This document shows, one piece after another, positions 15,761 to 24,596 of a stretch of DNA of 64,000 nt (position 1 is the first letter of the stretch; the number at the start of each line of letters is the position of its first letter). The stretch covers positions 91,767 to 155,766 of the forward strand of contig JAZQHC010000044.1 in NCBI GenBank assembly GCA_045540335.1, in the 5' to 3' direction. The notes below the pieces were generated by a model that was not told the origin of the DNA, made no database searches, and saw only the letters and a program-made list of their open reading frames with translations. Position numbers and translations under genes: made by a program. The DNA is from RGIG7213 sp045540335. Lineage in GTDB: Bacteria > Bacillota > Clostridia > Oscillospirales > CAG-272.

Positions 15761-16696
15761 ATGATAACTTACTATGCTTCAAAGGATGGCACTCTTTTTC
15801 CTGCCGAAACGCTTGAACAAGGGTGCTGGATATATGCCGTTGCACCGACAGATGCGGAAATACACAATATCGCATCTTCAACAGGTATAGAATCAGATGT
15901 TTTACGTGCCGCACTTGACGAAGAGGAAAGGGCAAGAATTGAATTGGACGAAGGCGTTACGCTTATCGTTTGCGATACGCCGATCGCCTCTAAAGACGAA
16001 AAGAATATTGTAACATATTCTACTATCCCCGTCGGCATGATATCAACGAAAAATTACTTTATAACGGTTTGCCTTTCTGAAAATACCGTTTTGCGCGATT
16101 TTACAAACGGATTTGTAAAAAACGTAGATCCCATGTTAAGAACAAGGTTTTATTTACAGATACTTATGCAAACCTCTAAAAGATACCTGCAATACCTTAA
16201 GCAGATAGACAAAATAACCGATTTTATCGAAAAAAGGTTGTATAAAGCCACGACAAACAGCGAATTACTGCAACTGCTTGATTTGCAAAAATCTTTGGTA
16301 TATATTTCTACGGCTTTGAAAAACATAGAAATGACGCTTTCGAAAATCGAAAGGGGTAGGATATTAAAGCTTTATACAGAAGATGCAGAGCTGCTTGAAG
16401 ACGTTATAATCGAGTTTAAGCAGGCAAGGGAAATGGCAGATACGTTTGCATCGGTTTTGTCAGGTACTATTGAAACGTTTTCTTCGGTTATTTCAAATAA
16501 CCTTAACGAAACGATGAAAAAGCTTACGTCTGTTACCATACTGCTGGCTATACCTACGATGATAAGCGGCTTTTACGGTATGAATATTGGGCTTGAGGGA
16601 ATGCCGCTTGCAAATAATTTTTGGCTTGTGGTGGGTATTTCCGCAATAATTACAGCTATTGCCGCGGTGATACTTGTAAGAAAAAAGATGCTTTAA
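15761..16696 (+). CDS. CorA family magnesium/divalent cation transporter
   Basis: 311 residues from ATG 15761 (AGAAAGGA upstream). The N-terminal two thirds is a soluble alpha/beta and helical funnel domain. The end has two membrane helices, the first closing with the pore signature YGMN (GFYGMNIGLEGMP), typical of CorA channels, which work as pentamers and carry Mg2+, Co2+ or Ni2+. The C-terminus is basic (VRKKML). It stands alone between two terminators, so it is a single-gene unit. The ion carried is not decided by sequence. Confidence 0.93.
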   Translation: MITYYASKDGTLFPAETLEQGCWIYAVAPTDAEIHNIASSTGIESDVLRAALDEEERARIELDEGVTLIVCDTPIASKDEKNIVTYSTIPVGMISTKNYFITVCLSENTVLRDFTNGFVKNVDPMLRTRFYLQILMQTSKRYLQYLKQIDKITDFIEKRLYKATTNSELLQLLDLQKSLVYISTALKNIEMTLSKIERGRILKLYTEDAELLEDVIIEFKQAREMADTFASVLSGTIETFSSVISNNLNETMKKLTSVTILLAIPTMISGFYGMNIGLEGMPLANNFWLVVGISAIITAIAAVILVRKKML

Positions 16697-16697
16697 A

Positions 16698-16738
16698 AAA
16701 ATTGTCCAAGTGCCTTTACCGGCACTTGGACAATTTTA
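16698..16738 (+). terminator. Terminator after corA
   Basis: AAAATTGTCCAAGTGCC pairs with GGCACTTGGACAATTTT around a six-base loop; the stem itself ends in a T-run. Very stable. The stretch 16739-16922 after it holds no gene; it is extremely AT-rich with a weak TTGACG (16798-16803) that may head the next gene. Confidence 0.85.
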
Positions 16739-16922
16739 TTTAAAGATATCATATTACAAGTCTTTTTTGCGTACTTACGTTGTTTTACCTGCCTTTTTTG
16801 ACGGTAAAATTTAATATAAATATTTATATATATTTTATATAGAGAAATATTAATAATTTATATGTTAAAATAATTTCAAATACGTTATCATTTTGATATT
16901 TATGCACGATAAAGGGGATAAA

Positions 16923-17975
16923 GTGAAAAAGGTCTTATCAAGAACGGGCATCTGCGTATTAACCTCGCTTTTGCTTACAATAGTTATACTTTTTGGATGT
17001 GTTGCTACTATAAATTACGGCCCTTCAGAAGCGGCAAGGGGGCTGTTCGTTAATACCGTTTTGGAAACAAGTGCGGCAAAATTTCTTGCTACGTGGTTCT
17101 TTTCAGATGAAGATCTGCAAAAGATAATCAGTAAAAATACCATTAACGAGGATAATGGTTTTACGGATTCTTCAATGATAAGAACGGATATACCGAAAAC
17201 CTATTCTGCTATTATCAGCGGCGGCATAGTTCAAGGCGGCAACGGGCAGATCATATCGCCGCCAAGTGAAAATACACAGCAAGGCGCACAACAGAATAAC
17301 GGCGTTGAAGTGTTCGAGGTAAAGGGCGATACCTACAAGGGTAAAATGATGGTGGTGCGCGATCCGTCGCGTGTGTTCGTAGGTGTAAGCGGCGAATTTG
17401 GGGAAGGTTTTTCCGGCAAAACCGTTTACAGTATTGCCAAAGAATATAACGCCGTTGCCGGTATAAACGGCGGCCGTTTTGCAGACGAGGGCGGTCTTGG
17501 TAACGGTGGCACACCCGTTGGGATAGTTATGTCACAGGGACAGCTTCTTTGGGGTGAGCCCGGCGTAAAGTACAATATTATCGGCTTTACGAACGATAAC
17601 GTTTTCGTAGTAGGTAAAATGACAACAGAGGAAGCAATTAACGCAGGCGTACGCGATGCGGTAAGCTTTGGTCCTACTCTTATTATGAACGGTAAGGCCT
17701 CTGAAATGTCAGGCAGTGCAGGCGGAATAAATCCGCGTACGGCTATCGGTCAGCGTGCAGACGGGGCAGTATTACTGCTGGTTATAGACGGAAGGCAGCC
17801 GTCAAGCCTTGGTGCAAATTACGGCGATATAATAGAGGTTATGCTTCAATACGGCGCAGTAAATGCCGCAAATCTTGATGGAGGAAATTCTACCTGTATG
17901 TACTATAACGGGCAAATTATAAACAGTGTTGCGTACGATATGCGTGATTTGCCCACAGGTTTTTTTGTTAAATGA
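16923..17975 (+). CDS. Secreted phosphodiester glycosidase family protein (NAGPA domain)
   Basis: 350 residues from GTG 16923, with AAAGGGG five bases upstream. An N-terminal hydrophobic helix (residues about 7-30) is a signal or anchor. The C-terminal two thirds is a NAGPA-type domain: AGINGGRFADEGG, SFGPTLIMNGKAS, PRTAIGQRADGAVLLLVIDG and NLDGGNSTCMYYNG, the conserved Asp-Gly-Gly-Ser cluster. Family members cleave sugar-1-phosphate diesters, and bacterial ones are linked to exopolysaccharide or wall glycopolymers; the substrate here is unknown. A paralogue lies at 41678. The stop overlaps the start of the next gene (ATGA), so the two are translationally coupled. Confidence 0.88.
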   Translation: MKKVLSRTGICVLTSLLLTIVILFGCVATINYGPSEAARGLFVNTVLETSAAKFLATWFFSDEDLQKIISKNTINEDNGFTDSSMIRTDIPKTYSAIISGGIVQGGNGQIISPPSENTQQGAQQNNGVEVFEVKGDTYKGKMMVVRDPSRVFVGVSGEFGEGFSGKTVYSIAKEYNAVAGINGGRFADEGGLGNGGTPVGIVMSQGQLLWGEPGVKYNIIGFTNDNVFVVGKMTTEEAINAGVRDAVSFGPTLIMNGKASEMSGSAGGINPRTAIGQRADGAVLLLVIDGRQPSSLGANYGDIIEVMLQYGAVNAANLDGGNSTCMYYNGQIINSVAYDMRDLPTGFFVK

Positions 17976-19129
17976 CCGAAAGAAGAATAAAGGGTTTTTG
18001 GAAGATATATCTGATAGTTTTCGGTATATTGCTTGTATGCGGTATCGTTCTTATTGCAATATTGTACAACGCCCTTGCAGATTATGAAAAAAACGCACAA
18101 TTAAAAGAACGCCAAAAGGCAGAATATATACAAGCCCTGGAATATGAAGGAAATTATGCAAACGCCGTATCTGTAATAGATAAATGTGTTGCAACGCTTA
18201 AATCCGTTAATAATACCGTTACGCAAACGGAAGGATATTACATATCCGCATATGAAAAAAGCGCAGGTGTGTTTGCGCGCGAATTGATAGAAGATATAAA
18301 TAAAAACGGATTTGAACGGTTGTGTAATACAGACGGATTTTTAAAAAACAAGTTTGAATCGCCAAAAAACGTTGCAGAATTTTTAAATACAGAATATAAA
18401 GGTAAGCAAGCGTCGTACGCGATGTCATTTGACAACGGCGAATATGTTTTGCAGCTTATTGTAAACGGCACACCTTTTGCCAATATGAACCTTGTAAATA
18501 AAGACGGTGGTTGGCAAATACAAGATCCTACACTCTTTACAGGATATAATAACTATACCGTAAAATGCCCAAGGGAAGCACAGCTTTCTGTAAACGGCAT
18601 CGTGCTTCAAAGTACAGAAGAATATATCCGAAAGGAAATAGAAAGCTTTGGCGAGTATTACTTGTCATCATACACGGTAGAAGGGCTGATAGCACGCCCG
18701 GAATTTTGCGCCGTTTTAAACGGTCAGCCGCTTGAGCTTTCGGGCGATACGTTTCTTTACCCGTCTTGCGGTATATTGGATGAAAAGCGTGAAAGCTTTG
18801 AAGCTTTTGCAATTTTGTATGGGGATTATATAGCAGACGTTATAAAATTCGAAGGTATCTCACCGATGATTATTGCTAAAAGTGAATTATATGTACGCCT
18901 TCGCGGATTTGATACCAGATGGTATCCTTATTTTGAAGAGCTGCAAAAATCCGACGTGCAAATAACGGATTTTCAAGCGTATAACGAAAAGCTTGTTTCA
19001 TATTGCGCTTCTTACACGCAAAGTCTTTTGATTGGCGGAAAAGTCAGAAGGAAAGTTGACGTTTCCGTTATGATAGTGTGCGTTTTGGAAAACGGACAAT
19101 GGAAAATAGCAGAAATACTTACCGTATAA
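17972..19129 (+). CDS. Membrane-anchored extracytoplasmic protein of unknown function
   Basis: 385 residues. I do not recognise the family. Seen: a basic start (MTERRIKGFWK), one membrane helix at about residues 10-32 (YLIVFGILLVCGIVLIAILY), then a charged helical linker and an outside domain with mixed alpha/beta character and few cysteines. It overlaps the phosphodiester glycosidase gene by four bases, so the two are probably made together and may act on the same surface polymer; this is inference from coupling. A tiny hydrophobic ORF follows seven bases after its stop. Confidence 0.8.
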   Translation: MTERRIKGFWKIYLIVFGILLVCGIVLIAILYNALADYEKNAQLKERQKAEYIQALEYEGNYANAVSVIDKCVATLKSVNNTVTQTEGYYISAYEKSAGVFARELIEDINKNGFERLCNTDGFLKNKFESPKNVAEFLNTEYKGKQASYAMSFDNGEYVLQLIVNGTPFANMNLVNKDGGWQIQDPTLFTGYNNYTVKCPREAQLSVNGIVLQSTEEYIRKEIESFGEYYLSSYTVEGLIARPEFCAVLNGQPLELSGDTFLYPSCGILDEKRESFEAFAILYGDYIADVIKFEGISPMIIAKSELYVRLRGFDTRWYPYFEELQKSDVQITDFQAYNEKLVSYCASYTQSLLIGGKVRRKVDVSVMIVCVLENGQWKIAEILTV

Positions 19130-19136
19130 CAACGGT

Positions 19137-19229
19137 ATGCCAAGCATTGCAGTTATCGGGTTGATAATTATAGTGCTTATAATGCTTAGCCTAAGTATTA
19201 TTATAAATAAACGAAAAATACAAAGTTAA
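19137..19229 (+). CDS. Possible 30-residue single-helix membrane peptide
   Basis: ATG 19137 to TAA 19229, seven bases after the preceding stop. The peptide (MPSIAVIGLIIIVLIMLSLS plus a short basic tail INKRKIQS) is a single hydrophobic helix with positive residues on one side, as in small membrane proteins. The ribosome binding site is weak (CAACGG), so it may be translated by re-initiation after the upstream gene. Composition could also be chance in AT-rich DNA. Confidence 0.4.
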   Translation: MPSIAVIGLIIIVLIMLSLSIIINKRKIQS

Positions 19230-19256
19230 AAAAATGTAAAAACTTCATCGCTTTAC

Positions 19257-19285
19257 TTGAATAAAGTGAGAAAGCGTGATACTGT
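19257..19285 (+). promoter_or_regulatory. Promoter of the his operon
   Basis: TTGAAT (19257-19262), 17 bases, TACTGT (19280-19285), about 40 bases before hisZ. I see no T-box or His-rich leader peptide in the short space that follows. Confidence 0.5.
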
Positions 19286-19329
19286 ATATATCGGCGTGCA
19301 ACGCTAATATTAAAAATAATGGTGAAAAA

Positions 19330-20421
19330 ATGCAAACACAGTTTAAAAGAAAACTTCGCAGTGCCGAAAAGGCATTGTTTGACCTTTCTTCCCTTTACGA
19401 GGGGGCAGGATATGAAAAATATAAAATGAGGAAGTTTGAAGAATATTCGCTTTATTCCGATAACAAAAGCTTTTTACAATCCGACCATATAATAACGTTT
19501 TCCGATATAGGCGGCAAGCTGCTTGCCTTGAAGCCGGACGTTACGTTGTCTATTGCCAAAAACTATACGCAAGGCGAACAAACGAAGGTTTATTATAATG
19601 AAAACGTTTACAGGCTTTCAAGAGAAACGAAGGAATATACGGAAATAACCCAAATAGGCCTTGAATTGATAGGCAGTGCAGACCTTTACAGTATGTGCGA
19701 GGTGCTGTCGTTAGCACACGAAAGCCTTGCCTGCCTTGATGAGAATTTTATTATTGAAATATCCCATATGGGCTTTATTTCAGGCTTGTTTGAGGTGCTT
19801 GACCTTAAGGACGATGCAAAAAAAGCAGTAATCGAAGCCATAAATAAAAAAGCTCCGCACGAATTGGATAGGGCGTGTGCCGAATATTACTTGCCTGCAG
19901 CATCGGCAAAATTGTTAAAGGGAATAGCTTTTCTTAACGGCAATTATAAAGAAGTTCTTGAAAAAGCAAGTGAATACGCCGTTAATGCAAAAATGTCCGA
20001 GGCGCTTAAGCAGTTGGAGGATATATATAGCGTAATAGGCGGCGGCAACTACGTGTTGGATTTTTCCAACGTTAACGACGACGGTTATTATAACGGCATA
20101 ATTTTCAAAGGCTACATAAATAATGTGCCCAAGGTAGTGCTTTCGGGCGGAAGATATGATAAATTGATGGAAAAGCTGGGCAAAAAGGCGCAGGCAATAG
20201 GCTTTGCCGTTTATCTTGGCGAGATTGAAAAATATATAAAAGACGATATAAAATACGATGCAGATGTTTTGCTGCTTTATACCGATTCCGATGATGTTGC
20301 TTCCGTATATAACAAAGCAATACAGTTGAAAAACGATGGGTTAAGTGTTCGCGTACAAAAGGATATCGGCAAGGTAAGATGCAAAAAAATAATCAGAACG
20401 GCAGGTAACGGTGATGAGTAA
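19330..20421 (+). CDS. hisZ: ATP phosphoribosyltransferase regulatory subunit HisZ
   Basis: 363 residues from ATG 19330; the frame is open to 19276 but without an SD there. It is a class II aminoacyl-tRNA-synthetase-like fold close to HisRS: motif-2-like YYNENVYRLSRETKEYTEITQIG, split here as YYNENVYRLSRE and EITQIGLELIG. The end has FKGYINNVPKVVLSGGRYDK, but no C-terminal anticodon-binding domain of normal size. HisZ does not charge tRNA; it assembles with short HisG and makes it sensitive to histidine. The short hisG right after it confirms the assignment. It overlaps hisG by eight bases. Confidence 0.9.
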   Translation: MQTQFKRKLRSAEKALFDLSSLYEGAGYEKYKMRKFEEYSLYSDNKSFLQSDHIITFSDIGGKLLALKPDVTLSIAKNYTQGEQTKVYYNENVYRLSRETKEYTEITQIGLELIGSADLYSMCEVLSLAHESLACLDENFIIEISHMGFISGLFEVLDLKDDAKKAVIEAINKKAPHELDRACAEYYLPAASAKLLKGIAFLNGNYKEVLEKASEYAVNAKMSEALKQLEDIYSVIGGGNYVLDFSNVNDDGYYNGIIFKGYINNVPKVVLSGGRYDKLMEKLGKKAQAIGFAVYLGEIEKYIKDDIKYDADVLLLYTDSDDVASVYNKAIQLKNDGLSVRVQKDIGKVRCKKIIRTAGNGDE

Positions 20422-21046
20422 GATGTTAAACATTGCACTGCCTAAAGGCAGGCTTGGCGAGGGCGTTTACGATATTTTCGAACGCCTTGGTTACTCGTGC
20501 GACGGTATAAAAGATAAAAACAACAGAAAGCTGATTTTTGAAAACGAAGAGGTAGGCGTAAAATATTTCTGGGTGAAGCCCACAGACGTTTCCGTGTATG
20601 TAGAGCACGGCGCGGCAGATATAGGCGTTGTCGGCAGAGATATTCTGCTTGAATATCAGCCCGACGTTTACGAGCTTTTTGATATGCAAATGGGCAAATG
20701 CCGTATGGCAGTTGCCGCCAAAAACGATTTTTACGATGATAGGGCAAGAACGTTGCGTGTAGCAACGAAGTTTCCCAATATTGCAAGAACGTATTACGCC
20801 TCGAAAAGCCGCGAGATAGAGATAATAAAGCTTAACGGCTCTATCGAGCTTGCCCCCATACTTAACCTTTCAGACGTAATAGTTGATATAGTGGAAACGG
20901 GAAAAACGCTTGTAGAAAACGGCCTTCGTCCTTACGAGGATATCGTTGATATCTCGGCAAGGTTTATTGCAAATAAATCAAGCTATAAGTTTAAAAACGA
21001 ACAAATAATATCAATTCTTGAAAAATTAAGAGAAACGGTAAAATGA
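20414..21046 (+). CDS. hisG: ATP phosphoribosyltransferase, short form
   Basis: 210 residues, the short form that lacks the C-terminal regulatory domain and needs HisZ. Seen: NIALPKGRLGEGV, VVGRDILLEY, ATKFPNIARTYY, GSIELAPILNLSDVIVDIV and the phosphate loop ETGKTLVENGL. It catalyses the first step of histidine synthesis, joining ATP and PRPP. The ATG at 20414 overlaps the hisZ end (GGTGATGAGTAA), and its own TGA overlaps the hisD ATG, so translation is coupled along the operon. Confidence 0.95.
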   Translation: MSKMLNIALPKGRLGEGVYDIFERLGYSCDGIKDKNNRKLIFENEEVGVKYFWVKPTDVSVYVEHGAADIGVVGRDILLEYQPDVYELFDMQMGKCRMAVAAKNDFYDDRARTLRVATKFPNIARTYYASKSREIEIIKLNGSIELAPILNLSDVIVDIVETGKTLVENGLRPYEDIVDISARFIANKSSYKFKNEQIISILEKLRETVK

Positions 21047-22320
21047 TAAAAATATTCAATTCTGAAAATATTACAAAAGAAGATATTTTGTGCAGGGTGC
21101 AAACGCCCGAAAACGTTGGTCCCGCGGTTGACGAGGTGCTGGCAAACGTAAAAGCCAGAGGTGATGAAGCACTTCTTGAATATACGAAAAAATTCGATAA
21201 GGCAGATATTTCATCTGTGCTTGTAAGCGAAGAAGAAATACAGCAGGCAATGCAAAGCGTTGATGAAGAATTTATCAATATAATAAAGCAAGCCTCTGAA
21301 AACATTCGTGATTTTCACAAGCGGCAGATACGCGGTGATTTCGTTGCAAATTCACGCCCGGGCGTTGTTTTGGGGCAAAAGGTAATACCGCTTTCACGCG
21401 TGGGCTTGTACGTGCCGGGCGGTACGGCAAGCTATCCTTCCACCGTGTTGATGAACTGTATTCCCGCAAAGCTTGCAGGCGTTGGGCAGATAATTATGGC
21501 AACACCCCCTAAAAGCGACGGCAAGATACCCGACGTAATTCTTGCGGCTGCACATATTGCAGGCGTTGATAAGATATTTAAAATGGGCGGCGCGCAGGCA
21601 GTAGCGGCAATGGCGTACGGCACAGAAAGCGTTCCCGCAGTTGATAAGATAGTAGGCCCCGGTAATATATTTGTTGCACAGGCAAAAGCAAAGGTAAGGG
21701 GTATTTGCGATATTGATATGATCGCAGGCCCTTCGGAAATACTTGTTATAGCAGACGAAAACTCCAATGCAGAGCTTGTGGCGGCAGATATGCTTTCCCA
21801 GGCAGAGCACGACAAGCTTGCCGCCGCTATCCTTATAACGACAAGCCAAACCCTTGCACAGCAAGTAAGCGAAGAATTGGAAAAGCAAATATCACAGCTT
21901 CCGCGTAACGAAATAGCGCGTGCCTCTATTGACGATCACGGTAGAATAATTGTTACCGACAGTATTGAAAAAGCAGTTGAAATATCAAACCTTATTGCAC
22001 CTGAACACCTTGAATTGTGCGTAGATGATCCGTTTGATATACTTGATCTTGTTAAAAACGCGGGTTCTGTATTTTTGGGCAGAAATACACCCGAATCGGT
22101 AGGGGATTATTTTGCAGGTACGAACCATACCCTTCCCACAAGCGGAACGGCAAGATTTTCTTCGCCCCTTTCTGTTGAAGATTTTGTAAAAACAACGCAG
22201 TTTATATATTATTCCGAGGCTGCTTTGAAAACAGAGGGCGCAAGCATTGCTTATTTTGCTGAAAAAGAGGGGTTAAGCGCACACGCAAGGGCAGTTACTA
22301 AAAGGATCGGAGAAAAATAA
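21043..22320 (+). CDS. hisD: Histidinol dehydrogenase
   Basis: 425 residues. Seen: VGLYVPGGTASYPSTVLMN, GGAQAVAAMAYGTESVP, VDKIVGPGNIFVAQAK, DMIAGPSEILVIAD, the catalytic region SQAEHD, and APEHLELC with the C-terminal NHTLPTSGTARFSSPLSV. This zinc enzyme oxidises L-histidinol to histidine in two NAD-dependent steps, the end of the pathway. It overlaps hisG by four bases and leads into hisC two bases after its stop. Confidence 0.97.
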   Translation: MIKIFNSENITKEDILCRVQTPENVGPAVDEVLANVKARGDEALLEYTKKFDKADISSVLVSEEEIQQAMQSVDEEFINIIKQASENIRDFHKRQIRGDFVANSRPGVVLGQKVIPLSRVGLYVPGGTASYPSTVLMNCIPAKLAGVGQIIMATPPKSDGKIPDVILAAAHIAGVDKIFKMGGAQAVAAMAYGTESVPAVDKIVGPGNIFVAQAKAKVRGICDIDMIAGPSEILVIADENSNAELVAADMLSQAEHDKLAAAILITTSQTLAQQVSEELEKQISQLPRNEIARASIDDHGRIIVTDSIEKAVEISNLIAPEHLELCVDDPFDILDLVKNAGSVFLGRNTPESVGDYFAGTNHTLPTSGTARFSSPLSVEDFVKTTQFIYYSEAALKTEGASIAYFAEKEGLSAHARAVTKRIGEK

Positions 22321-22322
22321 TA

Positions 22323-23378
22323 ATGTCTCGTTTTTTGTGCGAAAAATATTCTTCATTATGTGCATATACCCCCGGCGAACAGCCGCAAGGTATGAAATAC
22401 GTTAAATTAAATACAAACGAATCACCTTATCCCCCTTCCGAAAACACGGTAAAGGCAGCAGCCTTACAGGCAGAATTGCTTAATTTATATTCAGACCCGC
22501 AGGCAAAGGCTTTAAAAGAAGCCATAGCGAAAAAATACGGTGTAGGGTACGAAAATGTTTTTGTTTCAAACGGTTCGGATGAGATATTGGAATTTTTCTT
22601 TATGGCGTTTTGCTCGGAAAGAGAGGTTGCGTATCCCGAAATAAGCTACGGTTTTTACCCCGTATATGCCGATCTTTTCGGTGCGAAAAGCACGAAAATA
22701 CCATTAAAAAGCGATTTTTCGGTGAATTTTGAAGATTATGTAAGTATCAACAAAAATATAGTTATTGCAAATCCAAATGCACCCACTGGTATATCTCTTA
22801 CAAAATCACAAATAGAGAAAATAGTCAAGACAAACCCCGAAAATCTCGTGCTTATCGACGAGGCGTACGTTGACTTCGGCGCAGAATCGTGCGTGGATTT
22901 AACAAAAAAATATGACAATCTTGTTGTTTGTATGACGTTTTCTAAATCCAGAAGTCTGGCAGGCGGCAGACTTGGCTTCTGCTTTGCTAATAAAAATATA
23001 ATAGAAGATCTCGAAAAAATAAAATATTCAACAAATCCATATAACGTAAACCGTATGACACAGGCGTGCGGCACTGCCGCTATTAAAGACGATGATTACT
23101 ATATGAACAACGCTAAAAAGATAATTCAAACGCGCGAGTACCTTAAAAGCGAATACGTTAAGCTTGGGTTTAAATTAACAGATTCGAAGGCAAATTTCAT
23201 TTTTGCAAGCCACGACAAAATATCGGGTGAAGCGCTTTATAAGGCGCTTAAAGAAAAGGGCGTGCTTGTGCGCCACTTTTCCCAAGAAAAAATATCCAAT
23301 TTTGTGCGAATATCAATAGGCACGTATGAAGAAATTCAAACGCTTGTCGAAAAAACGAAAGAAATACTTAACGCATAA
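22323..23378 (+). CDS. hisC: Histidinol-phosphate aminotransferase
   Basis: 351 residues, fold type I PLP aminotransferase. Seen: KLNTNESPYPPSENT, VFVSNGSDEILEFF, IANPNAPTGISL, LIDEAYVDF and the PLP lysine in TFSKSRSLAGGRLGF (near residue 220). It converts imidazole-acetol phosphate to histidinol phosphate with glutamate. CGGAGAAAA before the ATG overlaps the hisD end. Family members may also serve aromatic amino acids; the operon context makes histidine its main role. Confidence 0.95.
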   Translation: MSRFLCEKYSSLCAYTPGEQPQGMKYVKLNTNESPYPPSENTVKAAALQAELLNLYSDPQAKALKEAIAKKYGVGYENVFVSNGSDEILEFFFMAFCSEREVAYPEISYGFYPVYADLFGAKSTKIPLKSDFSVNFEDYVSINKNIVIANPNAPTGISLTKSQIEKIVKTNPENLVLIDEAYVDFGAESCVDLTKKYDNLVVCMTFSKSRSLAGGRLGFCFANKNIIEDLEKIKYSTNPYNVNRMTQACGTAAIKDDDYYMNNAKKIIQTREYLKSEYVKLGFKLTDSKANFIFASHDKISGEALYKALKEKGVLVRHFSQEKISNFVRISIGTYEEIQTLVEKTKEILNA

Positions 23379-23389
23379 CGGAGGTTGTT

Positions 23390-23977
23390 ATGAGAAGTGC
23401 TGAAATTAAAAGGGCTACGAAAGAAACGGATATTTCCGTAAAGCTTAATATAGACGGCAGCGGCAAGCAAGCCGTCGATACAGGTATCGGATTTTTCGAT
23501 CACATGCTTACGCTTTTTTCTTCACACGGAAGATTTGATCTTGATGTACGTTGCCGCGGAGATGTTCAGGTTGACGGGCATCATAGCTGTGAAGATATCG
23601 GTATTGCCCTTGGCGAAGCGTTTTCTGTTGCCCTTGGCGACAAAAGGGGAATAAAAAGATATGCAGATATCATTCTTCCGATGGACGAGGCGCTTATCCT
23701 CTGTGCTGTTGATATCAGCGGAAGGTCACACCTTTCATACAGCGTTAAAACGCCTACCGAAAAGGTTGGAAGCTTTGATTGTGAATTGGTAAAAGAGTTT
23801 TTTGAAGCCTTCGTTCGCACCTCGGGCGTAACGCTTCATATTAAAATGCTTGCAGGCGATAATTCCCACCATATAATCGAAGGTGTCTTTAAGGCGTTTG
23901 CAAGGGTAATGCGTACTGCTTGTGAAACAGATGAAAAAGCAAAAGGGGAGATCCCCTCAACAAAAGGGGTGCTTTGA
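23390..23977 (+). CDS. hisB: Imidazoleglycerol-phosphate dehydratase
   Basis: 195 residues, the single-domain form without a histidinol phosphatase half. Seen: TGIGFFDHMLTLFSSHGRFD, the metal-binding DGHHSCEDIGIALGEA and the second site DNSHHIIEGVFKAFARVMR. The manganese enzyme dehydrates imidazole glycerol phosphate to imidazole acetol phosphate. GGAGG lies six bases before the ATG. The histidinol phosphatase needed to complete the pathway is not in the window. The stop overlaps the hisH start region. Confidence 0.96.
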   Translation: MRSAEIKRATKETDISVKLNIDGSGKQAVDTGIGFFDHMLTLFSSHGRFDLDVRCRGDVQVDGHHSCEDIGIALGEAFSVALGDKRGIKRYADIILPMDEALILCAVDISGRSHLSYSVKTPTEKVGSFDCELVKEFFEAFVRTSGVTLHIKMLAGDNSHHIIEGVFKAFARVMRTACETDEKAKGEIPSTKGVL

Positions 23978-24591
23978 TGACAGCGATAATAGATTACGGC
24001 GTTGGAAACCTTTTTTCACTTAAAAGCTCGCTTTCATATATAGGTGCAGACTGTACCGTTACAAGCGACCCCGAGGTTATACGGTCAAGTAGCCGCATAA
24101 TTCTTCCGGGTGTCGGCGCGTTTGAAGACGCGGCAAAAAAACTGCACAGTACGGGGCTTGATGATTTGATAAAGGAAGAGGCAGAAAAAGGTAAATACAT
24201 AATGGGTATTTGCCTTGGTATGCAAATGCTTTTCGAAAAAAGCCACGAATTTGGCGTGCACGATGGGCTTGGGCTTATCCCCGGCGAGGTCGTTGCAATG
24301 GAGGGTGCAGTAGGCGAAGGGCTGAAAATACCGCAAATAGGCTGGAATGCGCTTGATATAACCGGCGGAAAAGAGGATCTTTATAAATACACCGCGAACG
24401 GAACACACGTTTACTTTGTTCATTCTTTTTACGCAAAAACAAGCGATAAATATATAACTGCAACTGCAGAATACGGTATTCCCGTAACTGCTTCTGCAAA
24501 ATGCGGCAGGGTAATGGGTACGCAGTACCACCCCGAAAAAAGCGGAAAATACGGCCTTGAAATATTAAAAGCATTTACGGAGTTGAAATAA
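23977..24591 (+). CDS. hisH: Imidazole glycerol phosphate synthase, glutaminase subunit
   Basis: 204 residues from ATG 23977 (AAAAGGGG seven bases before; a TTG at 23974 is less likely). Class I glutamine amidotransferase: IIDYGVGNLFSL, LPGVGAFEDAA, the nucleophile Cys in MGICLGMQMLFE (near residue 80), and the His-Glu pair in GTQYHPEKSG. HisH makes ammonia from glutamine and channels it to HisF, encoded two genes downstream; together they form IGP and AICAR. Confidence 0.96.
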   Translation: MTAIIDYGVGNLFSLKSSLSYIGADCTVTSDPEVIRSSSRIILPGVGAFEDAAKKLHSTGLDDLIKEEAEKGKYIMGICLGMQMLFEKSHEFGVHDGLGLIPGEVVAMEGAVGEGLKIPQIGWNALDITGGKEDLYKYTANGTHVYFVHSFYAKTSDKYITATAEYGIPVTASAKCGRVMGTQYHPEKSGKYGLEILKAFTELK

Positions 24592-24596
24592 GTAGT

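Noticed and set aside
19330..20421. Histidyl-tRNA synthetase
   Set aside because: Lacks the anticodon-binding domain and sits directly before a short-form hisG, so it is HisZ.
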